Notes under the pieces: generated by a model
The model's input: only the letters and a program-made list of their open reading frames with translations
Told to the model about the DNA's origin: nothing
The model's database searches: none
From: DASPTH01 sp035623515
GTDB lineage: Bacteria > Actinomycetota > Acidimicrobiia > IMCC26256 > DASPTH01
Length of the DNA: 7,672 nucleotides
NCBI GenBank assembly: GCA_035623515.1
Contig: DASPTH010000202.1
Location: 1-7,672, forward strand
Reading direction: 5' to 3'
Shown here: positions 1-5,871 of the stretch, in pieces
How the letters are laid out: each line of letters begins with the position of its first letter
How positions within the stretch are numbered: position 1 is the stretch's first letter
Translations under genes and position numbers: made by a program

Positions 1-1
1 C

Positions 2-1180
2 GTCGCAACCACGTGTTCGTCCCGGATCCTCGAGGGCTGGCACCCGCCGTATGACGCCACGGTTGTGAAACGCGTCCGCGACGCCGGCGCAGTCGAGGTC
101 GGCAAGACGAATCTCGACGAGTTCGCGATGGGCAGCTCCACCGAGAACTCGGCGTTCGGCGCCACCCGCAACCCGCGCAATCCGTCGCGCGTCCCCGGCG
201 GCTCGAGCGGAGGGTCGGCGGCCGCCGTCGCCGCGGGCTACGCCCCGCTCGGGTTGGGCTCCGACACGGGCGGTTCCATCCGCCAGCCCGCCGCGCTGTG
301 TGGGGTTGTCGGCGCGAAGCCGACGTACGGCAAGGTGTCTCGCTACGGGCTCGTCGCCTTCGCCAGCTCGCTCGACCAGATCGGACCCTTCGCCACGACG
401 GTCGCCGACGCGGCGCTGCTTCTCGACGTCATCGCAGGACACGACCCGGCGGACTCCACCTCGATCGCCGAGCCCCACGAACCGCTGCTCCCGGTGGTCG
501 ACCACGGCATCGACGGGCTCCGGGTGGGGATCATCGAGGAGCTCACCGACGCGGACGGAATCTCGCCCGAGGTGCTCGCGGCCGTCGAGCAGGGCGCGCT
601 CTCGTTGGAGAAGGGCGGCGCGGTGGTCGATCGGGTCAGCGTCCCGAGTGCCGTCTACGGCTTGTCGGCCTACTACCTCATCGCGCCCGCCGAGGCGTCG
701 TCGAACCTCGCGCGGTACGACGGGGTGCGGTACGGGCTCCGCGTCGACGGCGACGACGTCGCTGGTATGAACGCCCGCACGCGCGACGCCGGCTTCGGGC
801 CCGAGGTGAAACGGCGCATCATGCTCGGGACCTACGCGCTGTCGGCCGGCTACTACGACGCGTACTACGGCCAGGCTCAGCGCGTCCGCACGCTGATCAT
901 CCGTGACTTCGCGCGCGCGTACGCGCAGTTCGACGTCCTGCTGTCGCCCACGTCGCCGACGGTGGCGTTCGCGCTCGGTGCCAAGACGGCGGACCCCCTG
1001 ACGATGTACCTCTCCGACATCTGCACGATCCCGACGAACCTCGCCGGCCATCCCGCGATGAGTGTGCCGTTCGGCTCCGGTGAGGACGACCTGCCGGTGG
1101 GCGTCCAGGTGCTGGCACCCGCGCTCGGCGAGTCGGTCATGTTCCGAGCCGCGCGTGTGCTCGAGGCGAGCGCACCGTGA
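2..1180 (+). CDS. gatA: Asp-tRNA(Asn)/Glu-tRNA(Gln) amidotransferase subunit A, 5' end cut by window
   Basis: GatA is the glutaminase subunit of the cytoplasmic GatCAB complex: it releases ammonia from glutamine (or asparagine) for transfer to Glu-tRNA(Gln) or Asp-tRNA(Asn). The frame is open from base 2, giving 392 residues against about 480-490 for the family, so roughly 95 N-terminal residues lie outside. The amidase signature is clear: GGSSGGSAAA (cis-Ser codon near 203-205) and GSDTGGSIRQPA, with the nucleophile Ser codon at 275-277. The 24-residue spacing between these serines is that of the Ser-cisSer-Lys triad. The catalytic Lys belongs to the missing part. The DEFAMGSSTENSAFG and VSRYGLVAFASSLDQIGP stretches are typical of GatA rather than of a generic amidase. 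The GTG at 65 is an internal Val, not a start, because conserved residues (TTCSSRILEG) precede it. The stop overlaps the gatB start. Confidence 0.96.
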   Translation, partial: VATTCSSRILEGWHPPYDATVVKRVRDAGAVEVGKTNLDEFAMGSSTENSAFGATRNPRNPSRVPGGSSGGSAAAVAAGYAPLGLGSDTGGSIRQPAALCGVVGAKPTYGKVSRYGLVAFASSLDQIGPFATTVADAALLLDVIAGHDPADSTSIAEPHEPLLPVVDHGIDGLRVGIIEELTDADGISPEVLAAVEQGALSLEKGGAVVDRVSVPSAVYGLSAYYLIAPAEASSNLARYDGVRYGLRVDGDDVAGMNARTRDAGFGPEVKRRIMLGTYALSAGYYDAYYGQAQRVRTLIIRDFARAYAQFDVLLSPTSPTVAFALGAKTADPLTMYLSDICTIPTNLAGHPAMSVPFGSGEDDLPVGVQVLAPALGESVMFRAARVLEASAP

Positions 1181-2658
1181 GCGCAGTCGGCGAGCGCGTC
1201 GTCTACGAGCCGGTGATCGGGCTCGAGGTGCACGTCGAGCTCTCCACGGCCACGAAGATGTTCTGCGGCTGCGTGAACGAGTTCGGCGGGGAGCCGAACA
1301 CGCGCATCTGCCCGGTGTGCCTCGGACTGCCGGGTTCGCTCCCCGTCCTCAACGAGCAGGCGGTCGAGCTCGTGCTCCGGTTCGCGGAGGCGGTGCACTT
1401 GCGCGTGCCGCCACAGTCGATCTTCGCCCGGAAGAACTACTTCTACCCGGACATGCCGAAGGACTACCAGATCTCGCAGTACGAGTCGCCGATCACCGTC
1501 GACGGCTGGATCGGCATCGACGGCGCGCGCATCGGCATCGAACGCGCCCACTTGGAGGAGGACACCGGCAAGACCATCCACGTCGGAGGTGGTGGTCGGA
1601 TCCACGAGGCCGCGTACTCGCTCGTCGACTACAACCGCGCCGGTGTCCCGCTCATGGAGATCGTGAGTCGGCCCGACCTTCGCAGCTCGGACCAGGCGCG
1701 CGCCTACGTCATGGAGTTGCGCGCGACGTTGCAGGCGATCGGCGCGTCCGACGTGAAGCTCGAGGAGGGCTCGTTGCGGATCGACGCCAACGTCTCGGTG
1801 CGGCCGCGCGGAAGCGACGAACTGGGCGTGAAGGTCGAGGTCAAGAACATGAACTCGCTGCGGTCACTCGGCCGCGCCATCGACTTCGAGATCGAGCGGC
1901 AGACCGCGGTGCTCGACGCCGGCGACACGCTCGTGCAGGAGACGCGTCACTGGGACGAGGCCGACGGCCGGACGCACTCGATGCGCACGAAGGAGGGCTC
2001 GTCCGACTACCGCTACTTCCCGGAACCCGACCTCGTGCCCATCGCACCGACCGACGAGATGCGCGAGCGCACCCGTGCCGCGATGCCGGAGCTCCCGGCC
2101 GCGCGCCGGGCGCGGCTCGTGGAGGAATGGGGCATCAGCGACGGCGACTCGCGCGTGCTGGTGGCCACACCGGGGCTGGCGGAGTACGCCGAGGCGGCGG
2201 TGCTCGCGCTGCACTCGGGCACGCCCAAGGACGTCGTGAACTGGTGCATCGGCGACGTGCTCGCGCACCTGAACGAGACCGGGTTGTCGATCGAGGTGGT
2301 GCCGCTCGCGCCCGACGGGCTCGCCGAGCTCGTGGGCCTGGTTGCCGACGGCGTCGTGAACCGCGGGCAGGCGAAGGACGTGCTCGCCGAGTGCCTCACC
2401 GAGCCCAAACGGCCGAGGCAGGTGGTCGACGAGCGGGGACTCGCCCAGGTGAGCGACGAATCGGAGCTCGGCGCGGTGCTCGACACGCTCTTCGCGGAGA
2501 ACTCGAAGCTCGTCGAGGAGTACCGCGCCGCCGCCGACGACAAGGCGCGCAACAAGAAGGTCCAGGCGCTCATGGGCCTGGCAATGCGCGCGACGAAGGG
2601 CCAGGGCAACCCGCAGCTGCTCACGCGCCTCATCCAGGAGCGCCTCGCCGGTAGCTGA
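1177..2658 (+). CDS. gatB: Asp-tRNA(Asn)/Glu-tRNA(Gln) amidotransferase subunit B
   Basis: GatB binds the misacylated tRNA, activates its side-chain carboxylate with ATP and transfers ammonia supplied by GatA. At 493 residues it has normal family length. Visible motifs are GLEVHVEL (E17 and H19, in the kinase/transferase pocket), a four-cysteine zinc site (C30, C32, C45, C48, in CGC and CPVC), HLEEDTGK starting at H125, and NRAGVPLMEIVSRPD around residues 153-167. The C-terminal 70 or so residues (ALMGLAMRATKGQGNPQLL) are the YqeY-like tRNA-contacting tail. The start is GTG at 1177; its GTGA overlap with the gatA stop implies translational coupling and matched dosage. GAGG and GGCGAG upstream (1163-1170) can serve as ribosome binding sequence. 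The stop is only 12 bases before the first palindrome, which might therefore also act as a terminator of the gat operon. Confidence 0.98.
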   Translation: MSAVGERVVYEPVIGLEVHVELSTATKMFCGCVNEFGGEPNTRICPVCLGLPGSLPVLNEQAVELVLRFAEAVHLRVPPQSIFARKNYFYPDMPKDYQISQYESPITVDGWIGIDGARIGIERAHLEEDTGKTIHVGGGGRIHEAAYSLVDYNRAGVPLMEIVSRPDLRSSDQARAYVMELRATLQAIGASDVKLEEGSLRIDANVSVRPRGSDELGVKVEVKNMNSLRSLGRAIDFEIERQTAVLDAGDTLVQETRHWDEADGRTHSMRTKEGSSDYRYFPEPDLVPIAPTDEMRERTRAAMPELPAARRARLVEEWGISDGDSRVLVATPGLAEYAEAAVLALHSGTPKDVVNWCIGDVLAHLNETGLSIEVVPLAPDGLAELVGLVADGVVNRGQAKDVLAECLTEPKRPRQVVDERGLAQVSDESELGAVLDTLFAENSKLVEEYRAAADDKARNKKVQALMGLAMRATKGQGNPQLLTRLIQERLAGS

Positions 2659-2670
2659 CACACCCCCGCG

Positions 2671-2721
2671 GTTTCATTGCTCCATGACTTGCGGAAACCG
2701 AAAGTCAGCGAGCAGAGAATC
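2671..2721. repeat. 51-nt imperfect palindrome, copy 1, overlapping a start codon
   Basis: The hairpin is centred on A2696 with an AAA loop (2695-2697). Inner arms 2678-2694 and 2698-2714 form 14 of 17 Watson-Crick pairs: TGCTC with GAGCA, TGACTT with AAGTCA, CGG with CCG. The mispairs are C2683/C2709, A2684/G2708 and G2691/A2701. The outer seven positions on each side add four pairs and one G-T. The ATG of the DUF559 gene (2684-2686) is inside the left arm, so the repeat supplies about the first 13 codons of that gene. There is no T-run after the stem. It starts 12 bases after the gatB stop. Confidence 0.85.
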
Positions 2722-3637
2722 GGCGATTCGAGCCCTCGCCGGCGAGCAGTACGGCGTCATCTCGCAGGCGCAGGCTCGCGCGGCGGGCTTCTCCGACGCC
2801 GCGATCACGCGCCGAGTCGCTGCCGGCAGTTGGGAGCGGATTCTGCCGCGCGTGTATCGGATCGCGGGAGCGCCATCGTCTCGCGAGCAGTCGGCAATGT
2901 CTGCTCTGCTCTGGGGTGGCAGCGACGCTGCGATCTCGCACGGGACGGCGGCCGCGCTCTGGCGGTTCGCCGAGGTGCGTGGTCGGAGAGCCGTCGAGCT
3001 CTGGGTTCCGACGAAGAGGAGGATCCGCTCGGATTCGGTGATCGTGCACCGGGGCCCGACCCTGGAGGGCGAAGACCTGAGCAACGTGGGCCCGATTTCG
3101 ATCACGAGCCCACTCCGGACGTTGATCGATGTCTCGGGGCGGCTCGAAGACGACCGCCTCCTGGCAGTGGCCGAGGATCTCATCAGGCAGCGGCTGGTGA
3201 ACCCCGAACACCTCACCCGGCGCGTCAACGCGCTCCGCGCGTCCGGTCGTACGGGCACCGGCCGGCTCGCAACGCTCCTGGGGACCCGGGGTGATGGTCG
3301 CCCGCTCGAGTCTGCGCTCGAAGGGGTCGCGTGGATGCTGATCCGCGAGAGCGGTCTGCCGCTACCAGCGCGGCAGTACTGGGTCGTTCTGGCGGGCAAC
3401 CGCTACCGACTCGACTTCGCCTGGCGTGAGCGGAAGCTCGGTCTCGAGTGCGAGGGTCGCCAGTTCCACGAGGGCTCGAGGTGGGGCAAGAACCAGGATC
3501 GGTTCGCGGAGTTCGCAGCCGCGGGTTGGGCCGTGCTGCCAGTCACGTGGAACGCGTGCAGGCACGACTCGCAGCGTGTGATCCGATGGCTGCGCGATGC
3601 ATACGCAACGCGGCCGGACCGATTCGGTGCTCCTTGA
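2684..3637 (+). CDS. AbiEi-like winged-helix / DUF559 (Vsr-like, PD-(D/E)xK) endonuclease-fold protein
   Basis: The protein has 317 residues. Residues about 14-60 (IRALAGEQYGVISQAQARAA, then ITRRVAAGSWERILPRVYRI) resemble the winged-helix start of AbiEi-type type IV antitoxin-like proteins, and AISHGTAAALW (83-93) and ITSPLRTLIDV (140-150) are typical of their middle part. Residues about 205-305 look like DUF559, a relative of Vsr nucleases: LESALE, then RLDFAW (D244), GLECEG (E255, E257), FH (H262) and GWAVLPVTW. D244 and E255/E257 are the likely metal-binding residues, so a nicking or cleaving activity is plausible but inferred. Many actinobacteria carry such orphan proteins; no AbiEii-type nucleotidyltransferase lies next to it. 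ATG 2684 is the only normal start ahead of the winged helix. No Shine-Dalgarno is visible, and the ATG lies in palindrome 1. Arg codons include two AGA and five AGG (one AGG-AGG tandem), unlike its neighbour gatB. Transfer is likely; cellular role unknown. Confidence 0.85.
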   Translation: MTCGNRKSASRESAIRALAGEQYGVISQAQARAAGFSDAAITRRVAAGSWERILPRVYRIAGAPSSREQSAMSALLWGGSDAAISHGTAAALWRFAEVRGRRAVELWVPTKRRIRSDSVIVHRGPTLEGEDLSNVGPISITSPLRTLIDVSGRLEDDRLLAVAEDLIRQRLVNPEHLTRRVNALRASGRTGTGRLATLLGTRGDGRPLESALEGVAWMLIRESGLPLPARQYWVVLAGNRYRLDFAWRERKLGLECEGRQFHEGSRWGKNQDRFAEFAAAGWAVLPVTWNACRHDSQRVIRWLRDAYATRPDRFGAP

Positions 3638-3671
3638 CTTTCGGAAAGCGAAAGCCGAGGAGCAACGAATC
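3621..3671. repeat. 51-nt imperfect palindrome, copy 2, overlapping a stop codon
   Basis: The hairpin is centred on A3646 with an AAA loop (3645-3647). Arms 3621-3644 and 3648-3671 give 20 Watson-Crick pairs and one G-T out of 24: GATTCG with CGAATC, TGCTCCT with AGGAGCA, CTTTCG with CGAAAG. Mispairs are G3627/A3665, A3637/C3655 and G3644/G3648. It matches copy 1 at 39 of 51 positions, with the core (about 21 bases) at 18 of 21. The TGA stop of the DUF559 gene (3635-3637) is inside the left arm, and the stop of the opposing gene is 6 bases beyond the right end. It could therefore fold as a terminator on both strands, though no T-run follows. Confidence 0.88.
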
Positions 3672-3676
3672 CGGGT

Positions 3677-4834
3677 TCAGTCCATCGGGACCTTGCGGAC
3701 GACCTTGCCGTCGATACGCTCGAAGATCTCGTCGAGGCTGTGGCCGGTGATCGTGAGGCCGTGGTTGCGCTGGCCGACGACGGCGCGGGACGGGTCGGGT
3801 GCCTGGCGCACGAGCTCGGCAACCGACTCCGCGAGCTCCACCGTGCCGCACGGGTAGTTGATCTCGGTGGCGGCCGTACCCTCGATCCAGGCGTGGACGT
3901 GCAGGATCGCGTTCACGTCAGGGTGCTCGCGGTAGATCATCCAGTGCTCGATGGCGTCCACCGACACGCGCCGCGGCTCGACGTTGGGTGGGACCCGCAG
4001 CAGCATCACGTCGCGCACCGAGTCGTGCCCGGTGACGAGGAGGATGTCACGACCGATCTCGTGCAACGACGACTTGTCGACGCCACTCGCGCTCATCCAG
4101 AACTGCGTCTCGGGTTCACCCGGCGGCGGGACGCGCCGGGCGCTCACGTTGCCGTAGCTCAGCCCACCGATGCCGTAGAGCAGCTTGACGTGCCGGAGGT
4201 CGCGCGCCGACAGGATCTCCTCGATCGGGAAGGCGGCCGGGAGCAGGTCGAGCGCCGCCAGTTGCTCGCCCGCGCGCGTGATCTGGCGCGTGACGTCGTC
4301 GCCCTCCCAGAGCGGCGCGGGAAGGTCGGGTGTGAATTCGTTGCCGATGACGAGGCGCGACGTCGCCAGCGGCTCCACGCGTGAGAACACCGTCTTGAAG
4401 AAGTACTGGTCGTCGCCGGCGCCCGTGTCGATGGCGTACGTCCCTTGCTCGAGCGTCACGAAGTGCGCGATCGAACCTTGGGCGTACGGGCTCACCATCA
4501 TGCACAGGTTCGCCAGACCCCGGACGAGGAGCGGGTAGCCCGTGCGCAGCACGTCGTCGGGCGGTGCGGGGAGCTCGGCGAGCGCGACCACGAACGTGGG
4601 GGCGTTCTTCCTCCGGTATGGGCGAGCCGCGTCGGGATCGAGGAAGTGCAGCACCACCGCGACGTCGGGCCCCGCCTTCGGGACCTCGATGTAGCCCTGG
4701 TCGAGCATCGCAGTCCGCAGCCCGTCGGCGAACCAGCGCATGCGCGGTCCGCGGGGCGTCCCGCTCCAGGCGAAGGTCCGGGGCACCACGCCGGGTCCGT
4801 CGGCCAGCCCGATGCCGAAGGGTGGCGTGCTCAT
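3677..4834 (-). CDS. class II aldolase/adducin domain protein with unrecognised N-terminal domain
   Basis: The protein has 385 residues, starting at ATG 4834 (MSTPPFGIG). Residues about 205-385 form a class II aldolase/adducin domain: GNVSAR (from G228), SASGVDK (248-254), HVHAW (H312, H314) and QRNHGLTITG (H358). The three histidines match the zinc ligands of fuculose-phosphate aldolase-type enzymes, so a metal-dependent aldolase, epimerase or decarboxylase acting on a sugar-phosphate-like substrate is likely; the substrate is unknown. The position of the catalytic Glu of FucA aligns by eye with D293, with E296 close by. Residues 1 to about 190 form a separate domain I do not recognise, with a hydrophobic stretch near 58-65 (DVAVVLHF) and FFKTVFSRVEP near 145-155; typical family members of 210-260 residues lack it. 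No signal peptide or membrane segment is seen. The frame extends 43 codons further upstream, but that would overlap the propeller gene and looks non-coding. No good Shine-Dalgarno is visible. It lies 74 bp behind the propeller gene, possibly co-transcribed. Confidence 0.85.
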   Translation of the reverse strand: MSTPPFGIGLADGPGVVPRTFAWSGTPRGPRMRWFADGLRTAMLDQGYIEVPKAGPDVAVVLHFLDPDAARPYRRKNAPTFVVALAELPAPPDDVLRTGYPLLVRGLANLCMMVSPYAQGSIAHFVTLEQGTYAIDTGAGDDQYFFKTVFSRVEPLATSRLVIGNEFTPDLPAPLWEGDDVTRQITRAGEQLAALDLLPAAFPIEEILSARDLRHVKLLYGIGGLSYGNVSARRVPPPGEPETQFWMSASGVDKSSLHEIGRDILLVTGHDSVRDVMLLRVPPNVEPRRVSVDAIEHWMIYREHPDVNAILHVHAWIEGTAATEINYPCGTVELAESVAELVRQAPDPSRAVVGQRNHGLTITGHSLDEIFERIDGKVVRKVPMD

Positions 4835-4908
4835 GGACGCGTCCGCACGAGGCTGGTCACGGCGGGGAATCGTACTTCGGTCGCCCTCAGCGCCCCGTGT
4901 TCCGGCAC

Positions 4909-5811
4909 TCAAGCGATCGCGACACCCGAGACGAACGGGAGCCCGTCCGCCAGCCGTTCCCATCCAACGACTCCGTGTTGCGAGAGCCAGACGTTGCCGG
5001 CGCCGTCGGCGAGGGCGGCACGTCCCTTACCGGTCGCGAGGCAGCGCGTGTCGACGTTGCCGGTGAGATGGTCGCCGAGGCCGGCGTCGACCCGCTCCAG
5101 CGAGCCTCCGGCCACTGGCCGCCGGAAGATCGCGGCGCGCGTGGCCCGCGGTCCGTCGGAGATGCTCAGCAGCACGTCGTCGTCGATGAAGTTCACCGCA
5201 CGGGCGTAGGTCATCGGGAGGCCGTCGGTGACGACCGACCAGGTCGCGCCGGCGTCGGTGCTGACACAGAGACCGACGGCGGCTGCCGCCATCACGACTT
5301 CCGGCATCGTGGGGTGTGCGCGCACCTCGTGCACGTCGTGGTCGACGGGGAGCGTCGGCGCCCACGATCGCCCGCCGTCGGTGGACCGCTGGATCCCGCC
5401 GACGTGCACGTTGGCGAGGAACACCTGCTCGTCGCACGTGACGCTCATCGACCGAACGTTGAGTGCCGGGCCGACCTGGTGCCACTCGTCGCGGTTGGAG
5501 ATGTGGTCGAACGCCTCGACGGGGACGAGCACGTCGCCGTCGAGGCGGAGCAACCGCGCGTCGTACGTCCCGGCGAACACGACCCCGGACACCGTGACCA
5601 CCGACGACAGGTCGACGTCGGCCGCCGCGAGCGTGCGCCACTCGCCGTCGGCGGTGTGCTGCCACACCTCGCGACGATCGACGATCGCGACCCATGTCGC
5701 CTCGGGCCCCGACGCGAGACCGTCGACCGCGTGGCCCTCGAGCGCGGCGAGGTGTTCCCCCGACGACGTGAAGATGTGGTAGCCGTCCGACGTGGCAACG
5801 AGAACGCTCAT
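4909..5811 (-). CDS. BNR/Asp-box beta-propeller protein (sialidase-like fold, non-enzymatic candidate)
   Basis: The protein has 300 residues, starting at ATG 5811 (MSVLVATSDGYHIF). Two canonical Asp-boxes, S-x-D-x-G-x-x-W, are seen at 143-150 (STDGGRSW) and 184-191 (STDAGATW). Weaker blade-like segments include residues 10-22, 46-60 and 274-288 (VWLSQHGVVGWERL). This pattern indicates a beta-propeller of the exo-alpha-sialidase/photosystem-stability-factor type. The arginine triad and other catalytic residues of true sialidases are not evident, so a binding or scaffold role is more likely than hydrolysis. There is no signal peptide, so it is probably cytoplasmic, which is unusual for a sialidase. 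A GGGAG at about 5826-5830 (minus strand) lies 14 bases from the ATG, a bit far for a ribosome site. The open frame runs on upstream through ilvD on the opposite strand, but that extension is an antisense shadow. It is divergent from ilvD and upstream of the aldolase-like gene. Confidence 0.8.
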   Translation of the reverse strand: MSVLVATSDGYHIFTSSGEHLAALEGHAVDGLASGPEATWVAIVDRREVWQHTADGEWRTLAAADVDLSSVVTVSGVVFAGTYDARLLRLDGDVLVPVEAFDHISNRDEWHQVGPALNVRSMSVTCDEQVFLANVHVGGIQRSTDGGRSWAPTLPVDHDVHEVRAHPTMPEVVMAAAAVGLCVSTDAGATWSVVTDGLPMTYARAVNFIDDDVLLSISDGPRATRAAIFRRPVAGGSLERVDAGLGDHLTGNVDTRCLATGKGRAALADGAGNVWLSQHGVVGWERLADGLPFVSGVAIA

Positions 5812-5871
5812 GACACGAGGGTACGCTCCCGAGGGCGAGCGGCGGCACGGGCCGAGAGCGGGAGACTGGTC
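5812..5871. promoter_or_regulatory. 60-bp divergent intergenic region between propeller gene and ilvD
   Basis: All start signals for two divergent genes must fit in this 60-bp gap or in the adjacent coding starts. I see no convincing -35/-10 pair on either strand, and no T-box, leader peptide or attenuator for ilvD. The inference of overlapping promoters rests only on gene layout. Confidence 0.35.
5860..5865 (+). promoter_or_regulatory. ribosome binding site of ilvD
   Basis: GGGAGA ends six bases before the ATG at 5872 and fits a Shine-Dalgarno sequence. It selects this ATG over the in-frame ATG at 5884 (residue 5) and over the long upstream open frame. Confidence 0.7.

Larger units (their letters stand above)
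2671..3671. mobile_element. candidate palindrome-bounded DUF559 endonuclease cassette
   Basis: This 1,001-bp unit consists of one gene (2684-3637) with related 51-nt imperfect palindromes at its two ends, in the same orientation and 950 bp apart centre to centre. It sits tightly between gatB (stop 2658) and the converging aldolase-like gene (stop 3677). What is seen is the repeat pair and the enclosed nuclease-like gene. That the whole is a mobile or formerly mobile unit is inference, by analogy with palindromes dispersed by a linked enzyme (REP/RAYT systems). No transposase, no terminal inverted repeat of IS type and no clear target-site duplication was found. Confidence 0.35.

Noticed and set aside
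877..1605. 242-codon minus-strand frame across gatA/gatB, and similar frames at 1864-2661 and 2013-2663
   Set aside because: They are antisense shadows of conserved genes, with no family resemblance.
1062..2654. 530-codon plus-strand frame overlapping gatB
   Set aside because: It is Arg/Ala-rich with no recognisable motif and lies over the clearly real gatB frame.
2671..2721. CRISPR repeat or IS terminal inverted repeat explanation for the palindrome
   Set aside because: There are only two copies, 950 bp apart, in direct orientation, enclosing a gene. There is no spacer array and no transposase, so neither class fits.
2674..3399. Minus-strand frame over the DUF559 gene
   Set aside because: It is Ser/Arg-rich shadow sequence. 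The plus-strand protein has recognisable domains over the same bases.
3740..4538. Plus-strand frames opposite the aldolase-like gene
   Set aside because: The minus strand carries NVSAR, HVHAW and QRNHG motifs of a real family; the plus frames have none.
4835..4963. 43-residue N-terminal extension of the aldolase-like protein
   Set aside because: It would overlap the end of the propeller gene, is Arg/Gly-rich and has no supporting motif. The ATG at 4834 is more natural, though it lacks a clear ribosome site.
4564..5871. Upstream extension of the ilvD frame into the propeller and aldolase region
   Set aside because: The translation is Arg/Pro-rich shadow sequence over two minus-strand genes. 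IlvD homology begins at the ATG at 5872, which has its own ribosome site.
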